Under the pieces are notes generated by a model. It was not told the DNA's origin. It saw nothing but the letters and a program-made list of their open reading frames with translations, and ran no database searches. Shown one piece after another: positions 9,304 to 18,768 of a DNA stretch of 64,000 bases. The translations under genes and the position numbers were made by a program. Origin of the DNA: UBA10649 sp963700745 (GTDB lineage: Bacteria > Actinomycetota > Actinomycetes > S36-B12); assembly GCA_963700745.1 (NCBI GenBank), contig CAVOYT010000004.1, positions 121,364 through 185,363 on the forward strand, given 5' to 3'. Position 1 is the first letter of the stretch; each line of letters starts with the position of its first letter.

Positions 9304-11473
9304 TCGCGCTGGCCAGTCGCTCGGACAGCAGCAGCGATCCCGGGACGCTCAGGTGGGTCTCGTCCTGGTAGACCGGCTCGCCGTCACGGTCCGCGGAGCA
9401 GGTGTCGTCGGAGCACAGCGAGGGAATCGGATCGAACACGGCCACGCCGTCGTACTTGGCGGCCAGCGACTCCTCGACATCCAGTGCCGGTCGGCGGTCG
9501 GCCTCGACCTCCTTCCGTGACACCTCGAAGGACTGGCTGCCGAACGCCTGCGAGAGCAGGGAGGTGCGGTCCGTGTAGCCGTGCATCTCGGGCACGGCGG
9601 CCATGATGAGGACGGGGATGCGTTCCCGGCTGAGTCGTCGCACGACGGGCTCCAGGCCCGCCCGCCACAGGCGCGCCGCCTCCGCGACGGAGGTGGCTCG
9701 CCCCCCGTCGTCGCGCTCCGCCGTGCGCCAGTCCCACTCGGGATGGACGTACCCGGCGGATCGGTTCGCGATGACGACGGCCGCCGGGCGCTCGGCCACC
9801 GCGTAGTCGACGATCGACTTCTGCCACGCGGCGCAGGGGTAGTTGTGCACGCCGCTCGACTCGCGGGCGAGGAAGGGGCACCCGGTGTGGCTCGTCGCGA
9901 TGGTGTCGTAGCCGAGGCTGGCGGCCGCCGCGATGACGCCGTCGGCCAGCGCGTACGCCTGGGAGTCGCCGGCCAGCAGGATGGTTCCCGCGGCCCGATC
10001 GGGTCCGAACCGGCAGCCGCGCGGGTCCAGGTCGGTGTTGACGCAGCCGGCCTTCACCGCGGCGTGCTGCGACCGCAGGCTGCCGCCCTCGCCTCCGGCC
10101 ACCTCCCCGTCCGCAACGGATCCCGGTTGGTTCGACCCTGAGTCGACCGATCGACCGGCTTCGGCAGCGGCGTTCTGACCCGACGAAGCCGGCACGCCTT
10201 GACCGACGGGAATGGCCACCTCGACTGACGTGGCGGGGTTGGTCAGGCCCCAGCCGGAGTCGGCACCGACGAGCAGGACAGTGCAGGCGGCTAGCGGGAC
10301 GGCGAGGGTGGTGACGACCAGCCCGGCGGACCGCGGGCGGGTCCGGGGTCGCTTGCGGCGCAGGGGTTGCTCGACGAATCGGTAGGAGATCACGGCCGGG
10401 ACGAACGATACGGCAGCGGCGGTCACGAGGATCAGCGGCCGTTGCGGGAACAGCAGCGCGGCGAAGACGATCAGCGGCCAGTGCCATAGGTACCACGAGT
10501 AGGACAGGTCACCGATCACGACGAGCGGCCGGGTCGCGAGCAGCCTGCTCACCCCGTCGGTGCCGTGCGTTCCGGCGAGGATGACCAGGACGGTTCCCGT
10601 GACGGGAAGCAGAACGGCGATGCCGGGGAAGGGATCACTGTCATGGATGACGAGGGCAGACGCCGCGATGGCGCCGCCCCCGACCAGTCCCGCCGCGCGG
10701 CGCATCCGGGCCGACAGGGGCCGAAGTCGGGTCAGGACGAGCGCAAGCAGGGCTCCCGCCGCGAACTCCCAGGCCCGCGTGATCGACGAGTAGAAGGCGA
10801 ACGACTCCGGTCCGCCGAAGAATGCGGTGAGTCCCTCCAGCAGGCTCGACCCGAAGGACCAGAGCAGGGAGAGAGCGAACGACCCCGCGGCGACGGCTCC
10901 GACGATCAGGACCGGCGCTCGGAGTCCGCCACCTCGGCGCCGGACCAGGATCCAGCCGAGCATCAGCAGGGTCGGGAAGACCAGGTAGAACTGCTCCTCC
11001 ACCGACAGGGACCACGTGTTCAGGAGCGGGTTCGTCGCCGCGCCCTCGGCAAAGTAGTCACCGGCGGCGTGACCGATGACGTAGTTGGCAGCCAGCAGCA
11101 TCGCGCCGATTCCGGTGCGCGCGGTCGCCTGCTGTGCACCGAACGGGTTCTGCACGAGGACCGAGATGAGGGCCACGACGGTCACGGTGAGCGCGAGGGC
11201 GGGGGTCAGACGCAGGAAGCGGCGGAAGTAGAAGTGCCGCAGTCGCAGTCGTCCGTACTGGTCCCACTCGCGCATGAGCATCGCGGTGATGACGAATCCG
11301 GAGATGACGAAGAACACGTCGACGCCGACGAATCCCCCGGGCAGGGGAAGCTGGGCGTGAAAGGCGACGACGAGCAGGACAGCGACGGCCCGGAGCCCCT
11401 GGATGTCCAGCCGGCGCCGTCCGGGCACGACGGGCCCGGGTGTGGTGGGTGGCGCCTGAACGTCGGCGGTCAT
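9284..11473 (-). CDS. OafA/YrhL-type membrane acyltransferase with SGNH domain
   Basis: 729 residues. Residues about 20-390 are an acyltransferase_3 domain with about ten helices, including the LDIQGLRAVAVLLVVAFHA segment with catalytic His39, and the SVEEQFYLVFP motif. A low-complexity linker follows, then an SGNH hydrolase-like domain at about 480-729 with the nucleophile block ILLAGDSQAYA and the C-terminal Asp/His pair in YQDETHLSVPG. Such proteins O-acetylate surface polysaccharides or peptidoglycan. The ATG overlaps the stop of the upstream EamA gene (ATGA). Its end overlaps hisC by 20 nt, tail to tail. Confidence 0.88.
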   Translation of the reverse strand: MTADVQAPPTTPGPVVPGRRRLDIQGLRAVAVLLVVAFHAQLPLPGGFVGVDVFFVISGFVITAMLMREWDQYGRLRLRHFYFRRFLRLTPALALTVTVVALISVLVQNPFGAQQATARTGIGAMLLAANYVIGHAAGDYFAEGAATNPLLNTWSLSVEEQFYLVFPTLLMLGWILVRRRGGGLRAPVLIVGAVAAGSFALSLLWSFGSSLLEGLTAFFGGPESFAFYSSITRAWEFAAGALLALVLTRLRPLSARMRRAAGLVGGGAIAASALVIHDSDPFPGIAVLLPVTGTVLVILAGTHGTDGVSRLLATRPLVVIGDLSYSWYLWHWPLIVFAALLFPQRPLILVTAAAVSFVPAVISYRFVEQPLRRKRPRTRPRSAGLVVTTLAVPLAACTVLLVGADSGWGLTNPATSVEVAIPVGQGVPASSGQNAAAEAGRSVDSGSNQPGSVADGEVAGGEGGSLRSQHAAVKAGCVNTDLDPRGCRFGPDRAAGTILLAGDSQAYALADGVIAAAASLGYDTIATSHTGCPFLARESSGVHNYPCAAWQKSIVDYAVAERPAAVVIANRSAGYVHPEWDWRTAERDDGGRATSVAEAARLWRAGLEPVVRRLSRERIPVLIMAAVPEMHGYTDRTSLLSQAFGSQSFEVSRKEVEADRRPALDVEESLAAKYDGVAVFDPIPSLCSDDTCSADRDGEPVYQDETHLSVPGSLLLSERLASAISDLVP

Positions 11474-12411
11474 GGCCGTCGACGCTCGCCGGTGACGACC
11501 AGGACGACTCCACCGACCACGACGGTGAGGCCCAGGAGGACGTCGTGCGTGATCGCCTCGCCGATGAGGAGGAAGCCCAGCAGGACGGCGACGACGGGGT
11601 TGACGTAGGCGTACGTGGAGGTGAGGGACAGCGGGGCCCGCGCCAGCAGCCAGGTGTACGCGCTGTAGCCGCCGATCGACGCGGCGATGAGGTAGGCAAG
11701 CGCCCACCAGGAACTCGCGGTGACCAGTTCGGCCTGGAGCCGTTCACCTCGCACGGCTCCGGCCATCAGGAGGACGAGCGGCGGCCACCAGCATCTCGTA
11801 GGTGGTGGTCACGAGTGAGTTGCGCGGGAAGGTGTACCGGGTCGACCGCCAGGAGAAGTAGGCCCAGCTGAAGCTGGAGAACATGAGGACGACCGACCAG
11901 AGAACGACGTCGACGTCTGTTCCGGAAACGGGGTTCGTCCCCCCGGGCAGCAGCATCAGCGCGAGTCCGGCCATTCCGATGGCCACGCCCAGCAGCGTCA
12001 GCCGTGCGGGCCGATCGCCGGCGCGCAGCCGGAGGATGACGACCCACAGCGGCATGACCGCGATGAGGAGCGCAGTCACGCCACTCGGCACGTACCGCTC
12101 CGCGAGCGCGACCGATCCGATCCCCACTCCGAGGAGGGCGGTGCCCATGATGGCGACGGAACGGAACTCGAGTCGGGTGATGACCAGTACGCGGTGTCCC
12201 CGTGTGAGGGTCAGCACGCACTCCGAGAATCAGGGCGGCCAGCGAGGAAGCGCACCCCGTTCGCCATCAACGGCGGCAGAGAGGTGCCGACCACCGCGAT
12301 GCCCAGATACGTCGATCCCCAGATCAGCCACAGGGCGACGAGAGGCCCCCAGACGCCGATGCCGGCGGTCCGGCTCGCGTGGGGGATCGCGGTGTCCGTC
12401 ACGGCGCTCAC
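11470..12411 (-). CDS. EamA/DMT-family transporter (two frameshifts)
   Basis: Drug/metabolite transporter family protein with ten predicted helices in two EamA repeats. Repeat 1 begins VALWLIWGSTYLGIAVVG. Repeat 2 ends AYVNPVVAVLLGFLLIGEAI, the family signature for the last helices. The frame shifts near 12,225 and 11,775, where adjacent frames continue the fold, so consensus errors are likely. The GTG at 12411 is the most upstream plausible start, with a second GTG at 12402. Its stop overlaps the acyltransferase start. A role as an exporter of amino acids or metabolites is typical, but the substrate is unknown. Confidence 0.8.
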
Positions 12412-12483
12412 TGTGCCACCAGCGCCTTGGGTGCCGCACTCCGCTTGGCGACGATCGGGCAGTGCGGACGGTGTCGGGCAGAA

Positions 12484-12503
12484 TTCGGGACCAAAGTCCC
12501 GCT
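12484..12503. promoter_or_regulatory. DosR/DevR-type box upstream of cydA
   Basis: TTCGGGACCAAAGTCCCGCT matches 17 of 20 positions of the mycobacterial DosR consensus TTSGGGACTWWAGTCCCSAA, with a perfect GGGAC/GTCCC dyad. It is about 122 bp before the cydA ATG, and 73 bp before the diverging EamA gene. A DevR-like regulator gene and its kinase lie directly after cydABDC. Confidence 0.75.
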
Positions 12504-12624
12504 GCAAACGGACTCACGCCGCGGGCATCCGCGCTCTCAGGCGACAGAATGGCGCCAGCAAGCGACGGCTCCGGCCCCGCAACACACGTCCGCTTCACAG
12601 CGACCGACGCGAAGGACAGCGACC

Positions 12625-14049
12625 ATGGGTGCGCTCCAACTCTCCCAGTGGCAGTTCGGCATCACGACCGTCTACCACTTCCTGTTCGTCCCCCTGACTC
12701 TTGGCACGGTGTGGCTGGTAGCCGGCTTCCAGACTGCCTGGTATCGCACGGGGAAGATCAAGTACCTGCAGCTCACCAAGTTCTTCGGCAAGCTGTTCCT
12801 CATCAACTTCGCCATGGGCGTCGTGACCGGCATCGTCCAGGAGTTCCAGTTCGGGATGAACTGGAGCGAGTACTCACGCTTCGTCGGCGACGTCTTCGGC
12901 GCCCCGCTCGCGATGGAGGGCCTGCTGGCCTTCTTCCTCGAGTCGACCTTCCTCGGCCTGTGGATCTTCGGCTGGGACCGCCTGCCCAAGGGCCTGCACC
13001 TGACCATGATCTGGCTGGCCGCCGCCGGCACGGCCCTCTCGGCCTACTTCATCCTCGCGGCGAACGCCTTCATGCAGCACCCGGTCGGCTTCGAGATCGA
13101 TCCCGAGACCGGGCGTGCGGTTCTCAACGACATCGGTGCGGTGCTCTTCCAGAACACCGCGGTGATCGCATTCGCCCACACCTTGGCCGCCTCGTTCCTG
13201 GTGTCCGGTGCAGGCGTGGCTGCCGTCGCCGCCTGGATGATCATGAAGGGTCGACAGACCGAGGTCTTCCGTCCGGCGGCCAAGCTCGGCGCCTGGGTGA
13301 TCCTCGTGTCCGCGGTGGCGGTCTCCGTCACGGGTGACATGGACATGAAGATCATGGTCGACCAGCAGCCGATGAAGGTCGCGGCGGCAGAGGCGCTGTA
13401 CACGACGCAGGAGAACGCGCCGTTCAGCATCCTGTCGATCGGCGACGTCTCCGGGGACTCGGCCACCACGATCATCGAGATCCCCGGCCTGCTCTCCTAC
13501 CTGGCCACGGGCAACTGGACCGGCCCGGAGAGCACCGTCCAGGGCATCGACAACCTGCAGGCGCAGTACCTCGAGGAGTTCCCGCAGTACGGGCCTGACA
13601 TGAACTTCGTGCCCTACGTCCCGGTCACCTACTGGGGCTTCCGGCTGATGATCGGCCTCGGCATGATCGCGGCGCTCTACGCGCTGATGGTGCTGTGGGC
13701 CTTCCGCGGCGGTCGGACCCCGAAGAGCCGCCTGTTCGCCCTGTTCAACAGCGTGATCGTGCTCTTCCCGCTGTTCGGCATCTCGGCCGGCTGGATCTTC
13801 ACGGAGATGGGCCGGCAACCCTGGATCGTCTTCGGGCAACAGATCACGGCGGATGGGGTGTCGCCGCTGATGACACCCTTCGAGGTGTGGGTCTCGATGA
13901 TCGGCTTCACCCTGCTCTACGCGGTGCTGGCCATCATCGAGGTGGCTCTGCTGCTGAAGTACGTGCGGGCTGGGGCACCCGAGGCTCCCGTCGAGGATCC
14001 CTATGCGGATGCGCAGAAGGACGACAAGCAGCTCTACTTCGCCTACTAG
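12625..14049 (+). CDS. cydA: Cytochrome bd ubiquinol/menaquinol oxidase subunit I
   Basis: Quinol-oxidising subunit of the high-affinity terminal oxidase in the membrane, 474 residues. The early haem ligand is His18 (TTVYHFLF), and a second conserved His185 is in AFAHTLAASF. The VSVTGDMDMKIM region and the EMGRQPW motif, present in all CydA proteins, are intact. The Q-loop is short, which is usual in actinobacteria. ATG 12625 has GAAGGA about 10 bases upstream. It is followed after 30 bp by cydB with its own AAGGACA site, so the two form an operon. The DosR-like box upstream predicts induction at low oxygen or NO. Confidence 0.97.
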   Translation: MGALQLSQWQFGITTVYHFLFVPLTLGTVWLVAGFQTAWYRTGKIKYLQLTKFFGKLFLINFAMGVVTGIVQEFQFGMNWSEYSRFVGDVFGAPLAMEGLLAFFLESTFLGLWIFGWDRLPKGLHLTMIWLAAAGTALSAYFILAANAFMQHPVGFEIDPETGRAVLNDIGAVLFQNTAVIAFAHTLAASFLVSGAGVAAVAAWMIMKGRQTEVFRPAAKLGAWVILVSAVAVSVTGDMDMKIMVDQQPMKVAAAEALYTTQENAPFSILSIGDVSGDSATTIIEIPGLLSYLATGNWTGPESTVQGIDNLQAQYLEEFPQYGPDMNFVPYVPVTYWGFRLMIGLGMIAALYALMVLWAFRGGRTPKSRLFALFNSVIVLFPLFGISAGWIFTEMGRQPWIVFGQQITADGVSPLMTPFEVWVSMIGFTLLYAVLAIIEVALLLKYVRAGAPEAPVEDPYADAQKDDKQLYFAY

Positions 14050-14079
14050 ACCGTTCGAGAACGAGAAGAAGGACACATC

Positions 14080-15162
14080 ATGGATCTGCAGACCGTCTGG
14101 TTCATCCTCGTCGCGGTGCTCTGGATCGGCTACTTCGTCCTCGACGGCTTCGACCTCGGCGTCGGGATGCTGCTACCGGTCATCGGCACGGACGACCTGC
14201 GTCGTCGCGTGATGATCAACTCGATCGCCACCGTGTGGGACGGCAACGAGGTGTGGCTGCTGGTGGCGGGCGGCGCGACCTTCGCGGCCTTCCCGCTCTG
14301 GTACGCGACCATGTTCAGCGGCTTCTACCTGGCCCTGTTCCTCGTGCTCGTCGGCCTCATCCTGCGCGGCGTGGCCTTCGAGTACCGCGGCAAGCGAGAC
14401 TCGGACACCTGGCGCAAGCGCTGGGACTGGGCGATCGTCGTGGGCTCGGCGCTTCCGGCCCTGCTGTTCGGCGTCGCCTTCGGCAACGTCGTGAGCGGGA
14501 CCCCGATCGAGCCGGTCGCGGGCACGCAGCCGGACCTCGCCGGCAGCCTCAACTTCACGGGCAACCTCATCACGCTGCTGAACCCGTTCTCGCTCCTGAT
14601 GGGCCTGATGACCCTGACCGTCTTCATGGCCCATGGTGCGATCTTCCTGAACCTCAAGACCTACGGGGAGGTCCGTGACGCCTCCCGCAAGGCCGCCATC
14701 CGGATCGGGCTCGTGGCCGCAGTCATCGCCGTCGCGGCGCTGCTCTGGTACCAGGCGTTCTCGAACCGGGTCGCCTTCACGCTGCCGCTGGCGCTGCTCG
14801 CTGCGGTCTGCTGGCTGGCCGCACTGTTCCTGACCGTGAAGGGGCGGGACGGCTGGGCGTTCACCTTCAGCTCCGCCACGATCCTGCTCGCGGTGACGAC
14901 CCTGTTCGTCGGCCTCTTCCCGCGGGTCATGGTCAGCACCCTCGGCGAGAACGGCGCCTACGACCTGACGGTCTACAACGCGTCCAGCCAGTCGTACACG
15001 CTGACGGTGATGACCATCGTCGCGGTGATCATGACGCCGATCGTCCTGGTCTACCAGGGCTGGACGTACTGGGTCTTCCGCAAGCGGATCAGCACCTCGA
15101 TGATCCCGCCGCACCCGGAGGCCGGCCGCGCAGACGACCGATACGCGTCGGCCGCCGGCTAG
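14080..15162 (+). CDS. cydB: Cytochrome bd oxidase subunit II
   Basis: 360 residues, about eight to nine transmembrane helices, with the family opening VLDGFDLGVGMLLP and the WDGNEVWLLVAGGATFAAFP block. It pairs with CydA to form the oxidase core. No frameshift is visible. A GC-rich hairpin follows at 15182 before cydD. Confidence 0.97.
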   Translation: MDLQTVWFILVAVLWIGYFVLDGFDLGVGMLLPVIGTDDLRRRVMINSIATVWDGNEVWLLVAGGATFAAFPLWYATMFSGFYLALFLVLVGLILRGVAFEYRGKRDSDTWRKRWDWAIVVGSALPALLFGVAFGNVVSGTPIEPVAGTQPDLAGSLNFTGNLITLLNPFSLLMGLMTLTVFMAHGAIFLNLKTYGEVRDASRKAAIRIGLVAAVIAVAALLWYQAFSNRVAFTLPLALLAAVCWLAALFLTVKGRDGWAFTFSSATILLAVTTLFVGLFPRVMVSTLGENGAYDLTVYNASSQSYTLTVMTIVAVIMTPIVLVYQGWTYWVFRKRISTSMIPPHPEAGRADDRYASAAG

Positions 15163-15181
15163 ACCCGACCTCGCCCGTGCA

Positions 15182-15211
15182 ACGGGGTCGTCCCTCCGGG
15201 GGCGACCCCGT
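15182..15211 (+). terminator. GC-rich hairpin between cydB and cydD
   Basis: ACGGGGTCG pairs with CGACCCCGT around a short CC-CTCC-GG core. No T-run follows, so this would be a U-less (I-shaped) terminator or a stabilising stem that lowers cydDC expression relative to cydAB. Confidence 0.5.
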
Positions 15212-15234
15212 CGCCATGTCAGGATGACCCCACC

Positions 15235-16981
15235 ATGAGGCCGCTGGATCCCCGCCTGCTCCGCTACGCCGAGAGCACGCGCGGGTTCATCGCGTTGGCG
15301 ATCGTGCTGGGCGTCGTGACCGCGGTCCTGGTGATCGCGCAGGCCCGCCTGCTGTCGGGCGTCATCGTCGACGTCACGTCGACCGGTGCCTCGTGGAGCG
15401 ACGTCCGCGACGCCGTGGTCCTGGTGGCGGCGGTGTTCGCGGGGCGCGCCGTTGTGGCGTGGCTGGCCGAGGTCGCGGCGGTGCGTGCTTCCGCCCGGGC
15501 GAAGCAGCAACTGCGTGAGGCCGCGATGGAGCACGTGCTGAGGCTGGGTCCTGCCGGACCCGCGGCGCACAGTCCTGGCGCGACCGCGGCCCTCATCACC
15601 CGGGGAATCGATGCCCTCGACGGCTACTTCGCGCACTACCTCCCGCAGTTGATCCTCGCCGTGATCGTTCCCGTCGCGGTGCTCCTGACGGTGCTGGGCC
15701 AGGACCTGCTGTCCGCGGTCATCATCGCGGTGACGATCCCCCTCATCCCGGTGTTCATGATCCTGATCGGCATGTACACCAAGACGCAGGTGGATCGGCA
15801 GTGGCGCACCCTCGGGGTGCTGTCGGGGCACTTCCTCGATCTCGTCTCGGGCCTGCCGACACTCAAGGTGTTCGGACGGGCGAAGTCGCAGGTCGAGGCG
15901 ATCAGGGCGATCGGCGACCGCTACCGCAGCACGACGATGGGCGTCCTGCGGGTGTCCTTCCTGTCCTCCCTGGCCCTGGAGCTGCTGGCGACGCTGTCGG
16001 TCGCTCTCGTGGCCGTGTCCGTCGGGCTCCGGCTCGCCGAGGGACAGATCACCTACCCGGTCGCCCTCTTCGTCCTGCTGCTGGCGCCCGAGGCGTATCT
16101 GCCACTGCGGCTGGTCGGACAGCACTTCCACGCGGCTGCCGAGGGACTAGGGGCGGCCGACCGACTCTTCACGATCCTGGAGACCCCGGTGCCGGCCGGC
16201 GGAAGCGTGCCGCTGGCGGCCGGGCCGGTGCGGATCCGGGTCGAGGACCTGGTCGTGCGGTACCCCGATCGCGTTGACCCGGCACTGTCGGGCGCATCGT
16301 TCGTCGCCGAGCCGGGAACGGTGACCGCGGTCGTCGGCGGGTCGGGTGGCGGGAAGTCGACCCTGATCAATGCGCTCCTGGGTTTCGTCGTGGCGACGCG
16401 AGGGACGGATCGTGCTGGAGTCTGACGACGAGGCCGTCCGCCTCGGCGACGCGGACGTGAGCGGCTGGCGCCGCCGGGTGGCATGGCTGCCCCAGCACGC
16501 GCACCTCGCTGCCGCCGACCTGTCGCAGACACCGTCGATCGCCGAGGCGGTCAGACTGCGCGACGCGACGGCCACCGACGATGAGGTCTGGCGCGCCCTG
16601 CGCGATGCCGGGATCGCGGACGAGGTCCGCGCCCTGCCGGACGGTCTGCGGACGCGGCTGGCGGCTGACGGGTCTGGACTGTCGGCGGGTCAGATGCAGC
16701 GGCTGTCGCTGGCTCGGGCGCTGCTCACGCCGGCGGACGTGTTCCTGCTCGACGAGCCGACCGCCGCCCTGGATCCGTCCACGGAGGCGGCCGTGGTGTC
16801 CGCGATCGAGCGGCTGGCGAGCGGGGGAGCCACGGTGATCGTGGTCGCGCATCGACCGGCGCTGGTCGAGATCGCGCATCAGGTGATCAGGCTTGACCGA
16901 CCTCCGGCTGGGGATGCCGACGAGGAGATGGACGCGACCGCCCCGCGGGCGGCGCAGACGATCCGGGGGACCGGATGGTGA
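15235..16981 (+). CDS. cydD: Thiol reductant ABC exporter subunit CydD (one frameshift)
   Basis: Half-transporter needed for cytochrome bd assembly; with CydC it exports cysteine/glutathione-type thiols in characterised bacteria. Residues 1-310 hold six helices, with the conserved AALITRGIDALDGYFAHYLP loop. The nucleotide-binding domain has Walker A GGSGGGKST, the signature LSAGQMQRLSLARAL, Walker B DVFLLDEPTAALD and the H-loop VVAHRP. The frame breaks near 16,395, shortly after Walker A; adjacent frames continue the domain. The stop overlaps the cydC start (ATGGTGA). Confidence 0.92.
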
Positions 16982-18764
16982 GCCCGGTGCGATTCCTGTG
17001 GGAGTCGATGTCGTCTCAGCGACGCGAGCTCGCCCTCGCCGCCGTCCTGGGCGCGATTGCGTCGGCGAGCGCGATCGCCCTGCTCGGCACCTCGGGGTGG
17101 CTGATCTCGCGGGCGGCGGAGATGCCGCCCGTGCTGACGCTGACGGTGGCGGCGGTGATGGTGCGCTTCCTGGCACTGAGCCGGGCCCTGTTCCGATACG
17201 GCGAGCGGCTGGTCGGGCACGATGCCGCCTTCCGCGGGCTGACCGAGCTGCGCGTCGTCGTGTACACGAACCTGGAGCGCCTCGCGCCGACCGGGCTGAA
17301 GGCCTTCGGCCGTGGCGACCTGCTCGTCTCGACTGGTCGCGGATGTCGACGCGGCACTGGACCTTCCGCTGCGGGTGCTCCTGCCCTGGCTGCAGGCGGT
17401 CCTGGTCACGGTGGCCACGGTCGCCTTCATGGCGTGGCTGCTGCCGTCCTCCGCGCTGGTCGTCGGCAGTGCTGGGCGTCGTGGCGCTGGTGGTGACGCC
17501 GTGGCTCACGGCGCGGGCCGCGCGCCGCGCTGACGAGAGGATGGCGCCGGCCAGGGGCGAGCTGTCCTCCGCGGTCGTGCGGGCGCTGGACGCGACGCCC
17601 GAGATCACGGCCTTCGGAGCCGGCGCCGTGTGGCTGGACGCGTCCACGGGCTCGACGATGTCGTGACGCGACTCAACTCCCGGGAGTCCTTCGCTCTCGG
17701 GCTCGGCGGCAGCCTGGGCGTGCTGGTCCAAGGTGCCGCGGTGGTGGCCGCGCTGGTTCTCGCGATCCCCGCGGTCGTCGACGGACGCCTTGAGCCGGTG
17801 TGGCTCGCGGTCGTGGCGTTCCTCCCGCTCGCGCTCTTCGACGTGCTCGCCGGGCTGCCCGCGTCGGCCCTGGCCTTCCAGCGGCTGCGCGGTTCCGCTG
17901 TGCGGATCCGGGAGGTCGAGGAGACCCCGTCGCCGGTCGCCGCGCCGGCGACTCCACGCACCATCCCTGATGCGTTCACCGGACTCGAGCTGGACGGGGT
18001 CTCGGCACGCTGGCAGGACGGACCGGCGACGATCGCCGACATCCACCTGCGCGTGGAACCCGGTCAGCGGGTCGCGATCGTCGGACCGAGCGGCTCCGGC
18101 AAGTCGACGCTCGCCTCCGTGCTGCTGGGGTTCCTTCCCTACGACGGCTCGGCACGCCTGTCGGGAGTGGAGCTTCGCGACGTCGACGGCGACGAGTTGC
18201 GACACCACGTCGCGCTGCTCGCCCAGCAGGCGCACATCTTCGACACCAGCATCGCCGACAATGTGCGCATCGGTGACCCGCAGGCAAGCGACGACCGGGT
18301 GGAGCAGGCCCTTCGCCAGGCCCAGCTCGACGTCTGGGTGACCTCCCTGCCACAGGGGAGCGGCGACGACGGTCGGGTCCTTCGGCGTCGCCGCTTCCGG
18401 CGGTGAGCGCCAGCGGATCGCCCTGGCCCGCGTGCTCCTCGCGGGTCGTCCGCTCGTCGTTCTCGACGAGCCGACCGAGCACCTCGACGGCCCCACGGCC
18501 GATGCGCTCGCGACGACGATCGAGCATGCGCTCAGCGAGGCCACGGTCGTGACCATCACCCATCGCCTGATCGGGTTGGAGAGCGTGGACCGGATCTTCG
18601 AACTGCGTGACGGCCGGATTGCCCGGCAGGGAACGCACGAGGAGCTGCTGGCCGCCGATGGCTGGTACGCCGCGCAGTGGCGGCTCGAGACCGACCGTCG
18701 GGACATGTCGGCGCTGCTGCCCCGACTTCCCATCGGGCGAGGAGTACCCGGCCCCGTAGGCTGA
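16975..18764 (+). CDS. cydC: Thiol reductant ABC exporter subunit CydC (four frameshifts)
   Basis: Partner of CydD. It opens with LALAAVLGAIASASAIALLG and ISRAAEMPPVLTLTVAAVMV, typical of CydC. The nucleotide-binding domain has Walker A GPSGSGKST, the Q-loop LLAQQAHIFDTSIADN, the signature SGGERQRIALARVLL, Walker B LVVLDEPTEHLD and an H-loop THR. The reading frame jumps near 17,330, 17,465, 17,640 and 18,370, yet the domain order is complete and in register. Several independent hits in one intact-looking gene point to indel errors, although a recent pseudogene cannot be excluded from sequence alone. Confidence 0.88.
18757..18762 (+). promoter_or_regulatory. Putative -10 box, leaderless start of the sensor kinase
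   Basis: TAGGCT lies six bases before the GTG at 18769 and overlaps the end of cydC. The same TAGNNT-to-start spacing recurs upstream of several genes here. Confidence 0.4.
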
Positions 18765-18768
18765 CGGC

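Noticed and set aside
15182..15211. Riboswitch between cydB and cydD
   Set aside because: Only a simple GC hairpin is present, without the conserved core of any known riboswitch class.
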